Source: Liolophura sinensis
Taxonomy: Eukaryota; Mollusca; Polyplacophora; Chitonida; Chitonidae
NCBI RefSeq assembly: GCF_032854445.1
Contig: NC_088302.1
Span: 50,064,046 to 50,128,045 of the forward strand
Direction of reading: 5' to 3'
DNA: 64,000 bases
The position numbers were made by a program, and so were the translations under genes. The notes beneath the pieces are model-generated. The model ran no database searches. It was not told where the DNA came from and saw only the letters and a list, made by a program, of their open reading frames with translations. Numbering within the stretch: the stretch's first letter is position 1; each line of letters begins with the position of its first letter. Shown in pieces: positions 1 to 11,800 of this stretch.

Positions 1-169
1 GTGTGATTGTTAGGTACATGTTATTTGTTAACTATAGATATACACAATGGCATGTTTATTTTGTTCACTGGCAATTTGTAACTTTGAATGTGGCATAGTA
101 ATCTTATTGATAGACCTTGTTTGTGTTTGCTTGTTCAAGGGGTGGCATTAGCATTCCAGCAAAACTTGT

Positions 170-505
170 GCACAAATGATTTTGGACACATGTGCCCAAA
201 TATCCTTTGGACAGATGTACCCAAATGACATTGACAGGTGTGCCCAAATGACATGCAGACAGAAATGACATACAGAAAAGAGTACCAAATGACATACAGA
301 TGTACCCAAATGACCTATGAACAGGAGTGCCCAAATGACCTTTGGACAGGTGTGCCCAGATGACCTTTGAACAGATGTACCTAAATGATCTTTGGACAAG
401 AGTGCCCAAATGACCTTTGGACAGATGTACCCAAATGACCTTTGGACAGGCGTGTCCATATGACCTTCGGACAGTTTGGCCCAAATGACATTTGGATAAG
501 TGTGT
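170..505. repeat. Minisatellite, about 25-bp unit (TGACCTTTGGACAG core)
   Basis: About a dozen imperfect copies of a unit near 25 bp, built around CCAAATGACCTTTGGACAG and followed alternately by a GTGTGCC or a GATGTACC spacer, so the true period is often a 50-bp dimer. Long reading frames across it on the minus strand are by-products of the periodicity and show no protein family. The block sits in AT-rich non-coding DNA. Confidence 0.85.
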
Positions 506-2864
506 TGTAACACAAGCCTAGATTTGTCCAAGTCTCAGCAGTGTTTAGTTAGGCTATGGAATGGTAATGTTGCTTGTCTCTTGTGGCTTTCTACAGCATT
601 AGTCTGTCCGGTCTCAGACGTTAAGGGACCAGGCTCTCTGTGATGTCTGTATTAGTTCTCCTGCAGGGTAGGGCTTTTGGTTAACATTGTTTTCCTTTTA
701 CTTACATTTGTTACATCCTTGATTCTATCCTAAGGATAAGTGATACCTTGTAATGGCCTGCTCCATTATTGTTGAAGTTGTAGTGATGATTTGAAATATA
801 TATTTTCTTGTGCATAGGAGATGTGTGGTAGAGGCTTTAAATGAATTTATTTTAGCTTGTGCAGAACCATTTGAATCCAGTTCTTAGAAAATTATGCACA
901 GCAATCCGTTAAACACTGAGTCCAATATTTTGCTCCTTTTAATGCATAAACAACACTATGTATGTTGTATAGTTGACCTCCTTGTTGTCATCCAGTGTAA
1001 CGTTTAAATCATTACAAAGGAGCAAAATATAGTTTTCTGTTACCTATGGTGTTTACATGTTTGTCAAATCTCAGCACTTTTATACACAATGTGTGGATTA
1101 TTTTGTGATAATTAAACATAAAGGAAAATATTAAAGACATGACGAAACAGTGGTGCTCAGTTTGAAATGTATACTTTACAATGTTTTAATGGAAGTACAG
1201 GTGTAAAAATTTCTCTCTTTTAACTTATTTCTTCTGTTTGTGTTTTTTTTTATGCCTGTTAAAGTCTTTTAACAATGGTGGATATTGTATCGTTTGGTTT
1301 GTGTTATTTTGAAAAGTGTTACAGATATAGAAGAATTAAGATTTACCTGCCATAATCCATATTTGTAAGTGGCTTGGCATGATGTACCAAGATTTGGACC
1401 TATCATGACAGGTCATGTCCCAGTCAGCTGAATATAATATTCCAAATTATTTTCATACAATAAAATATCATGGCACAGATCATTCATCAACTTAAATTAT
1501 TTTAGCACGAAAAAGAAATGCAAGACTTTATTTCTTCATTGTGTAATCTTTTTTAAATTTAAATTCAAATACTTAAGTATTGATGTATACATTTTTAGCA
1601 TTTATATTTCTGAGGTATTTCAAAATCAGCTTTCTAGATTTAAATAATTTTTGTTTACAGTGTTCTATACCTTGATCTTACATGTGCCTTCATTCCATGT
1701 ATGATCACATTTGCACTGGAGTACTTGTTTAGTCTGAGCTTGCATTTTCAACAGATTTTTTTATGCCTTCTATGTTTGTTTACTTTTTCTTTTCTGTTAA
1801 TGATCTCGTTCATGTTGCTTTTTTCTTCTTGCACAAGCTTCAACTAGTCGTCCATTTTTTATTGTAGTTATTTTATGTCACAACTGTTTCATGAGTTTGT
1901 CTCACATTTTTAATAAACGCTTGGCACCAATTAAAACAGGTTTTGTGTGTCATTCATATAAGGTATAGAAGTCCAACTGCATGTCCGGCCTGATGGGAGT
2001 GATAGCTCAACATCTCCTGATTGCACAAGCTGGTTTCCAGCTGTGTATATAATATATTGACTATAGACTAAATAAAGACCAATATAACTGTTATATTAGT
2101 CCCAGGCAAAAACAGTCTTCTTTACTGGTACGCTGCAGTGCTTGTGTACTACAACATTGCTTTACAAGCACAATTACTGACAAACGGTGATTTATTACAG
2201 GTAAAAGCAGTACACCGCTAAGACACAGTTGTTTTGTAAAGCGGGTAATATTCCCCATAGTGAAGCTGAGGAACGGGGTTCAATCTTGATTTTGGTCAAG
2301 TCGGTGTCATGGCAATCTCAATATTTCTTTACATGGTGAAGGCAAGGTACTGGTAATCACTGTGTCAGAAGATTGAGTGACCTATCTCTGTGTCTGATAC
2401 TAATAAATTAGTCCCAGCTGTTACAAAATGGAAACAAAATTACTGAACATTATTGAAAGGATATAAAATATCTCCATGCACACAGCGCTGATTGTCAGTA
2501 CACTTGTCCTCATTTCGTGCGTGGAGGTAGAATAGAATGCATGATTCGAGCAATTCTGTGCAGCCGTTGGTTGCTATGTTCGCAAATAGTAGATCTCCAA
2601 GCATGGCGTTTCAGTACAATCTGCTGTCGGCGATCCCGGTCTCGTACACACGTCGACACACTCCAGTGGCCACATCGCTGGGTCACTCGTGGACAGAGTA
2701 CAGACGAGAGAAACAAGATTGTCTCTTCCGCTGTACTTTATACGCCGATTTAAGGGTTTACAACATGGGTATTACTAAGTGGTGCTCAAACACTGACGAG
2801 TTTTTTTGGACCGTATGTAATACGATTTGCTTTCTCACCTGTACTTCCTGTTTTGGATTAGACC
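506..2864. other. AT-rich non-coding DNA upstream of the NWD-like gene
   Basis: No convincing coding exon was found on either strand. The T-rich composition and AATAAA-like words near 1460 and 1911 would fit the 3' untranslated end of a + strand gene lying to the left of the window, but no stop codon or exon proves it. The last few hundred bases presumably contain the promoter and 5' untranslated region of the NWD-like gene; no clear TATA box was seen. Confidence 0.4.
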
Positions 2865-5800
2865 ATGCAGGCCACACCTACGAAATCTGAGACCCCGCGG
2901 GAAGCGGCCGACCAGTATTTACGACGTACGGGTATTATTAATCTGTTTGAAGTAAGTGGTGCAATTGTATAGGTTATAGCTGTGTGTGTAAATAGGTCTA
3001 CCTCCAACCGGATCCTATACTTATGAAACTTATGTCTCTAAAATATAGCCAGTTACATCAGCATATCGACAGTCTTTCACAGGTCCTGTCATTGCCCGAC
3101 ATATACATATGCATGTAGGCTTCGTGTACGCATGCAGAACTACATTCACAGCTAGCGTGGCCGAGAGGTCAGGATGCCCGTTCCTAGACGGGAGATCCCA
3201 GTTCAAAGCAAGTTTCTAGGGATATTGTTAATACTGCATTTAAAACTTAAAAGTCAGCGGAGAAATTTCTAATCAAGAAATGAGTTTTCATGGACCTAAT
3301 GGAGTTTTACTGCTAATTAGAGATTTAGATTAATACGTGGCTACATGTTTATACGTTCTCGCTCCTCAATCAGAAATAGCGGCATCGTGTGAGTTTTATA
3401 GAGATCATGAATCCAGTCAGATGGAATTGTCGTCATCTGTACTTCTCTTTTCCATCAAAATTGTCCGGTATTATGTCGTTTGTGATGATTTTGGCATCCA
3501 TTAGGCTATCCCGCCCCCTCCCCCCACCATGTAAACATGTGTATAGTTTGTTGTTATACACGCATGAAATTAAAACACATTTTGTCATTCAAGTTTCGTA
3601 TGTATATGCTAGCGCTATACGCTGAAAGATAAACTGTAGGCTATAACTTTGCTGTCCAGTTTTTTGGTTTCGTTTTTCCAGTTATTGCTTTATCCAGTCT
3701 TTCCTTTCGTTTTTTTCCAGTTATTGGTTTAACACTCTTTCCTTTCGTTTTTCCAGATGTTGGTTTGTCCACTCTTTCCTTTCGTTTTTCCACTTATTAG
3801 TTTATGTGTAACTTGTGTGTAATGATCTCAGGTCGTAGTTCGACTGTACTTTGAGTAGCATAAAATGTACTACAGCAAACTGTGAAATTGTTGTGCAGGA
3901 ACTTACAACTCGGCTGTTACAAAACCATCCAACGAACCCCATCGAATACCTGATTGGCTGCCTTCAAGAAATATCAGCCAATGGCCGTTGTTCACAGCAT
4001 GCAAAGCGGAATGTAGCACCAGAGAGTAGTAGTGCTGGTAAGACATGGCAGATATGAAATGACGAAAGACCTTTTAACACTCTCCAGAGAAATATTTCGA
4101 TTTCAGTTTTTTAGAATTTTTCAAACAGAATGAAAAGCTTTTAAAACATCAGATTCTATAATAGCCTGCTGGGACTATATAGTATAAATGGCGTCACACC
4201 CTTGTTTATTGCTTGAAATAGATTGTTTCAAGGTCCATTTGACTAACGTATGCATAGCTCTCTCTCTATATATATATATTCTAAATGCAAAAGTCTAGCA
4301 GTTTGTGTGTGCTAAGCGGTAAAAAGCTGGTGTGACGCCACAAGTCAGTGTATGGTCAAAATGGATACCGAAGAATTCATTATTTGAAACGCATTTTAAA
4401 CTATTAAAAAAATTCGAAAATGAAACTATTTTCTCGGGAAGTATGTAATGATCAACATCTGAAATATACTTCATGTTAGTCATTTCTTTCCTTGAAGCCT
4501 TGTACAAATGAACAGATTGAAGTGACTTCGACAAATGTTTGAAGACATAAGGAAACAAAGAAAAAAAATAGAACATCTTCTTAACCATGCAAACGTATTC
4601 AGAAAATTACTGAAACCACCACTAAAAGTCTTTATAAACAACATTACACATCAACACTAATTTGATATATAGGCATAAATAGCATCCTTAACCAGAAATA
4701 TTTAGAGTGTATACTTTTTTAAAAATTAAACACAGCAAACTATTAACATAGCGTGCAGTTTTTAGGTATGCACATGTTTAAGTATTACACGCAGTAATGC
4801 ATGTCTTGATATTGCATTTCCAGCTCGGACTCCGGGTTTCGTGAAAATGGCGAAGTCAAAAAGTGATGCTGGCACGAGTAGACAGTCCTGGTCCGAGATT
4901 TTACGCGGTTGTCTCGATGACTTACCACCTTTACCATCAAACATCGTGCGGGTGTTTTTGAGCTCCACATTCTCAGGTAAATCTGTGGTATACTCAGATA
5001 AACCTTATGCTAAGGTAAACTTGTTGTATACTCAGGTAAGCCTTTGATATGCTCAGGTAAACGTGTTGTATACTCAGGTAAACATCTGGTATACTCAAGT
5101 AAACTCTGGTATACTCAGGTAAACCGCTGATATACTCAGGCAAATATTTGGTATACTCAGGCAAACATTTGGTATACTCAGGTAAACCTTTAGTATACTC
5201 AGACAAATTCTGGTATACTCAAGTAAACCTCTGGTATATTCAGGTAACTTCTGGTATACTCAGGTAAACCTTTGGTATAGTCAGGTAAACCTCTTATATA
5301 CTCAGGGAAACCTCTGGTGTACTCAGACAAACATGTAATATACTCAGGGAAACCTCTTGTATACTCAGGTAAACCTGTGATATACTCAGGTAAACCTGTG
5401 ATATACCTCTGGTATACTCAAGCAAACCTCAGATGTACTCAGGTAAACCTCTGGTGTACTGAGGTAAACCTCTGGTATACTCCGGTGAAGATATGCTATA
5501 CTCCAGTGAAGATCTGATATGCTCTGGTAAATATCTTGTATAGTCTCAGGCACGGAGTCCTGGTACCTTTTAAACAGTATACTAGGTTTGAACCTGAGAT
5601 TTGTCTGTGATAAGACGCATTGATCTGTTTGTATGTTGGAGCAGATTTCAAAGCTGAGCGTACTGTATTACCGAGAACAGCCTATCCCCTGATACAACAG
5701 TTTTGCAGTCAGAGAGGGTTGGATTTCCAGGTACGACTGTTTCCAGTCTGGGTATTTACGTTTGCAGCAATTTGATTTTAAATTTACAAACAATTCATCT

Positions 5801-8800
5801 GAAACTTAAATTTCTTTTTATTTGTGCAGCGCGGTATAGCCTTTGCCTCTACCTTTATACCAAATTTGCAGATTAAATTTAGTAAAACAATTTTACTAAA
5901 GCGTTATAATGGATGGAAATGTAATTCGTTTTCTTCTGATCTTTTCTGGAAATTCAGGTAGTGGACATGAGATGGGGTGTCACTGACGAGATGGTGAATG
6001 ATCACATGACTTCAGCCATTTGCCTAAGGGAGATAACTTTATGCCAGGAATTGTCTCAGGGACCGTGTTTCATTGTAAGTATTTTCCAGATGTACATTTA
6101 AGCAATATTAAAAAAATAACAATACATTTGGAAATTTACTCCCATTTGAATATGCACCATATACTAAGGCATATAGCGCCTCAGACAGCATTTTGAGTAG
6201 TTCTAGACCAGTGACATCATCATTTTGACTAATTCAGAATAAAACCATGACTGAGGTAAACTGACAAGAGGCCGGATTTCACCGGTCACATATGACCATT
6301 TGCCAAGTATCACACTATCGTCTCTGCTCTGGATTTAGCCTCTATGCTGTACGTCTTTTATAGTATTTACCCTCTATGGTGTATGTCTTCACTTATATTT
6401 GTTGTTAATTCGCATTTTACTATTTTCAGGCAATGCTGGGTCAGCGCTACGGCTACCAGCCTCTACCTTCTTTCATCGAAGCTCAGGAATTTGAAGTCCT
6501 CCACCAGGTGGCTAAGGGTCAAAATTTACAGAACATACGGGTCTTGGAGAATTGGTACATCAGAGATGATAATGCCTTACCGTCAGTCTATTGTCTGCAG
6601 GTTGGTAATCACCCCTCTATCTATTGACGGCGCTAAACTACCCAACAAGGCGCCGACAAAGTTGTTGAAGAATTACCGATCAGTTGGCCTATAATGGCTA
6701 TAGTGTACAGACATTTCCATTCTAAAAGAAGGAACGCTCACGGTGTGTGAGAGAAGTTCAATATATTTTACGGATCGCTAGGACGCTAGATCTTGGTTAA
6801 ATCGTATTCCAGCTAGATGGAATCAGTATGCATTGATAACACTGAATCCATCTCTGTTTCTCAAAAAACCATCTGGCTGGACCAGTTCAGTTCGAACTAA
6901 GAACAGGGAATCATCGAGATTCGCCCGCGGTCGACATTGTTAGTAAGGTCATTGAGGTATAGTATTGTCATTGAGTTAAACGTAGGTTACTTGCCTCTCA
7001 TCCGTCTGGTTACTTGCCTCTCATCCATCTGGTAACTTGCTTCTCATCCATATGGTTGAGAGGCATATACGATTTTAGTCTGCAGGTGAAAATCCACGTG
7101 TTACACTTGAGAAAGCAGGCCTCCACTTAAGGCTTCTTCCATCCATAAAACAGATCGACGTCGTTTAACTGAAAAATTCTTGAACCAGGGATTAAAATAT
7201 AAGTGCTACAGCATAGAGTAAAACTCCAGTAGCGACTACAGTGTGATTGTCGGTAAATGGTCACACCTAAACGGTGAAATACGGTCTCAGATTACGTCAG
7301 TTAGGGTTTTATTCTAACTATTCATGCAAATGATTAAATAACAGCAGTCACACACCCCTAGAACCATGCCTTAAGCAGGATTAGGTTAACAAAAAAAACA
7401 GTGACATGAATTCTAATGTATCAGACGTCGCTAGTCTAGACTTACTAAAAATACTAACTAAAAATGCCAAAGATACAAAAGAATAAACCACAGTATTTAT
7501 GTTTGTAACAGCCCATCACAGACAACTTGCCACACTATAATAACATGGATCCCAGCCAGCGTGAGTTACAAGAGAAAGCCAAGGAGACTTGGGACACAGT
7601 TTACCATCAACTGCAGAGTTTACTGAGGACTGCTGTGCAGTTCGCCACGAAGAGGGGTCTGCTGGCTGAAAATAGAAAAAGAACTTACTATATGTCAGGT
7701 ATTGGATGATAATAAACTGTCAAAAAAGGGAATGGTATAAAGTCAGAGAATTAGCCAGAGGAAGCGACACAAGTCATATTGCAAACACTTGATTTAGGCT
7801 TGTGTCACTTTGGAGGGCCGAGGTGGCCATGGTGGTTAGCTGCCAACGCGGGGCGGTGGAGCGTCTCACCAATGCGGTCGTTGTGAATTCAATTCCAGCA
7901 CATGCTGCCTTTCTCTCCGGCCGTACGTGGGAATGTATGACCGCAACGTACGAATGGTCGTGGGTTTCTCCCGAGCACTACCCAGTTTCCTCCCGCTGTC
8001 AATTAAATGAAATATTTTTGAGTACGGCGTATAACACCAATGGAATAAATAAATGTATCAATGTGCAGCTCATGCTGGCTTCCTCGCCGGCCGTACGTGT
8101 TATGGTCTGGCAGCAACCTGCGGATGGTTGTGGGTTTCCCCCGGGCTCTGCCCGGTTACCACCCACCATAATGCTGACCGTCGTCGTATAGGTGAAATAT
8201 TCTTGAGTACGGCGTAAAACACCAATCAAATAAATAAATAAATTAAATATGAATTAAATGCGGGCTGGAAACTATCTGCTAGGGAAGTGTCTTACTTTAC
8301 ATACTTTCTCGCAGAAAATTAAGCGCAAATGAAACCTTTATGTGGGGGTCTGTAAACATTGTTTTGGAAATTGATCTCGTGATTATCCACCTTGAACATT
8401 CATTATGACTGACGACTGGTTGACGTAAGTCTGTTTCGACGTCTAGGTTAGGTGTACTTTTATGTTCTTGTTTCCATAGTGACCGAAGAAGAAATTCAAC
8501 AAGGCATCTTGCTGACCAGTTCTCTGGCGGACAGCGCTCTGTGTTATGTAAGAGAGTTGGAGGGAATCAGAAACGTCCCTTTCAATAACGCCACAGTTAC
8601 TAGGTACCTAGATGTTCTGGAGCAACGCCATCTTGACGAAACAGCCCAGGAGCTCTTGTCCGAGCTGGTCACTGAGAAACTACCGACAAAGTTGACACCG
8701 GACCAGTTTAAAACGTACACTACGAAATGGACGGGGACACCCCTGGAGACGCTACAGGAGCAGGTTCACAAGAAGTATCTGGATAGATTCTGCACTGACT

Positions 8801-11800
8801 TCGTGAAGGACATTCAGACAATGGTATCAGACAGGAGGGCAAGACCAGAAAAGGATGTTCCATTCGTGCACAGAGACGTTTATTTGGAAGTCTTACAACA
8901 TTCTAAATTTTGCCTGAAGAAATGCGAGGTGTTTTGCGGCCAAGAGGATACCATTCAGAAAGTGAAAAGGTACATAGGGAATCTTGATGAACCCCACCAG
9001 CCGTTGGTGATACATGGGAAGTCTGGATATGGGAAGACATCACTGCTGGCTCACATTGGGAAACTCGCTAGTAAGGTACTATCAGGCGTGGACAGTGTCG
9101 TGATCCGCTTCCTTGGTACTTCTCCTGGAAGTAGTTCCATTAAGTGCTCCTTGCTCTCCATTACAAAACAGTTAGGTATTGTATATGGTTTGGACACGAC
9201 CCGGATGGACAAACTTGAAAGGATGAGCGACGTCCGTAGGGAATTTATACAGTGCGTGCAAACGGTGAGCCAGCTTCTACGAGATGGTAAGAAGCTGTTG
9301 ATTATTCTCGACTCGATTGATCAGCTTTCTCCGGCGTTTGGCGGCCATCAAATGTACTGGTTGCCAAGGATATTACCGAACAACGTCGGGATGATCTTGT
9401 CGATGCTGACTGACCGCTATGCCTGTTACACTGCAGCTAAAGAGCGACTCAGAAATCTAGAGGCTTTCATCGAGTTGAGAGAAATGCCAAGTACTACTGG
9501 GAAGCAGATTGTCGAGCAATACCTTCAAAACAACAATCGCCAGATAACATCATATCAAACTGAGCTGATCATGAAAGCTTTTGCTACATGTCAGCAGCCG
9601 TTGTTTCTAAAATTGTTACTAGACGAAGCTAGGCAGTGGAAGTCGTACACTCAACCATCAGGGCTGGAACTCTTGACGTCTATCCAGGCTGCTATAAATC
9701 AACTCTTCGAAACGTTGGAAGAGAAATTCGGAAGTGTGTTTGTACGCGGTGCTCTGGGATACCTGACATGTGGGAAAGACGGTCTGACTGGCATCGAGCT
9801 TGAGGATGTTCTCTCATGTGACGACGAAGTCCTGAATGAGGTGTATGCTTTTCACGACCCTCCTCTATCGGACGTTATCCGACTACCTCCCCTACTATGG
9901 GCTCGTCTTCAGTATGAGATCAAAGAATACTTAGTTGAAAGAACGGCAGATGGCAAAACAGTGATGGCGTGGTACCATCGTCTCTTCTGGGAAACAGCAA
10001 CACTGAGATTTGTAGAGCCTTGCCCGAGGAAAATGGATTTGCATTGTAGACTTGCACAGATTTTCAATTGTGAACTCTCTGTGAAGAAGAGCGTCGTGCT
10101 TCAGAAACGCAACAATCTAACAATGATTGACGCTGATCGCCAGGTGGCTCCACAGCCACTTACTGTCAGAAATGTAAGAAAACTTAATTGTTTCCCCTTT
10201 CACCTGTTCCACAGCGGTCAGTTTGAAGAGCTTAAAACCCGATGTTTACTAGATTTTGAGTGGCTTCTGACTAAGATTAAGGCCGTGTCCGTCATAGAAG
10301 TCGCAGATGAATACGATTTATTTTCTTCCAGTGAACCCCTGTCAGGTGACAGTGCCGTGTGCTTGATAAAAGACTTTCTTCACCTGGCTTTCGAACCACT
10401 GAAAGAGGACCCTCAGCAATTGGCATATCAGGTGCTTGAGAGATTAGCTCCCCTCTGTGATCGATACTCGTCCATAGCGACCTTTGTGGAAAGTGCAAAA
10501 AACTGGACTGAAAATACTCAAACGCCTGTTCTTCTACCAGTTCACAATACCAACATGAAATCGCCTGAAAGTTCCCTAATATTCTCTTTTCTGGCTGGAA
10601 ATACAGGTGTCATCAGCAAAACGGGAGAAATAGCAGTCTGTGGATTTTTGGACAAGCTGTCTGGAAAGTTCAAAGTTCAGATATGGAATCTTATCTCAAG
10701 AGATATCACGGAGTCGGTCCCTTCTAAACCCACGCACCCGTTTGTAATATCCGGTGACTCTCACGTAATGGCTATTGTCAAGGAAAACACAGTGACTGTT
10801 TACGACACTCGCAGTGGTGATTTGGTTCAGGAATTTTGCTACAGACAAGAGAAATGTTTGAAATGCTACATTAAAAGTGTATGCTTGGACGAAAAAGGCT
10901 ACATGCTGGTGATTGGTTCAAAAATTGGTGAAAAGGCTAAGGGATCTGGTATTCGTTATCGCTCGGAGCTTCATTTTATTGACTTGCAGAAAGCATTGGT
11001 GAATGAAGCCGTGGAATATTCCTGTCCAGGATCAAGGTCCTTGGAGCAACTGATGCTTGTCCCTGGAGGGACAAAACTGTTGGTTTTAGATTATGAAAAA
11101 ATTGTTGTGTATGACATGAAAACGCTTAGTGTATGCCGGACCTTCGACGAACTTTTAGAAATTAAAGTGGACACTTTCTGCTTCGCAGAGTCAGGAAAAA
11201 CCTTATTTGGAACTTCGGGTGGATATAACTCAGAAAGTAGTCGGATTTTGGCAATCGATCTTGAAAATGGGACGGTGGAAGCTAGTGACGTTTTGTTCGA
11301 GCCTATGATACTCAGGTATGAAGACCACTGTTGTACATCCGCTGTCGAAGAACTGGATCCATCTGAGAGTGATTCTGGCAGCGATGGCGAGCAGCCACTT
11401 ATCCTCACACGAGCTTTCTCTCTGGTATCTAATCCTCAAGGGAGCGTCCTGTTGGCCGGGTTGTCGTCGGTGGGCGCGGACAGACGAAATGCCATCGCTG
11501 TGTGGCGCAGAGACGATGGACACATTCAAACGCTTGAGCTACCTGAGAGAAAGGAAAGATTTCCAAAGTGCATGGAGGCGTTTCCAGACTGGACGTCAGC
11601 TGTAGTTGGATGGGATGATGGGCTGATGATGTTTATTGACCTACCACGGATGATAGTCACCAAAGGGATGAAAGCTCATGAAATGAGTGTTAATGTAATG
11701 CAGATGATCCCTGAGAAAGGCCATTTGATTTCCATCGGCACGGATAGAAACTTAAAGGTTTGGGATATAGATCATTTGCAAAGAGAAATGGAAGAACAGA

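Noticed and set aside
4994..5206. Minus-strand LPEYTK heptad-repeat protein
   Set aside because: The 21-bp intronic minisatellite is a multiple of three, so all frames show periodic peptides; the + strand gene explains the locus.
7802..8191. 129-codon open frame in NWD intron 7
   Set aside because: It lies inside a composite SINE; the same frame is seen in the reverse copy near 29500.
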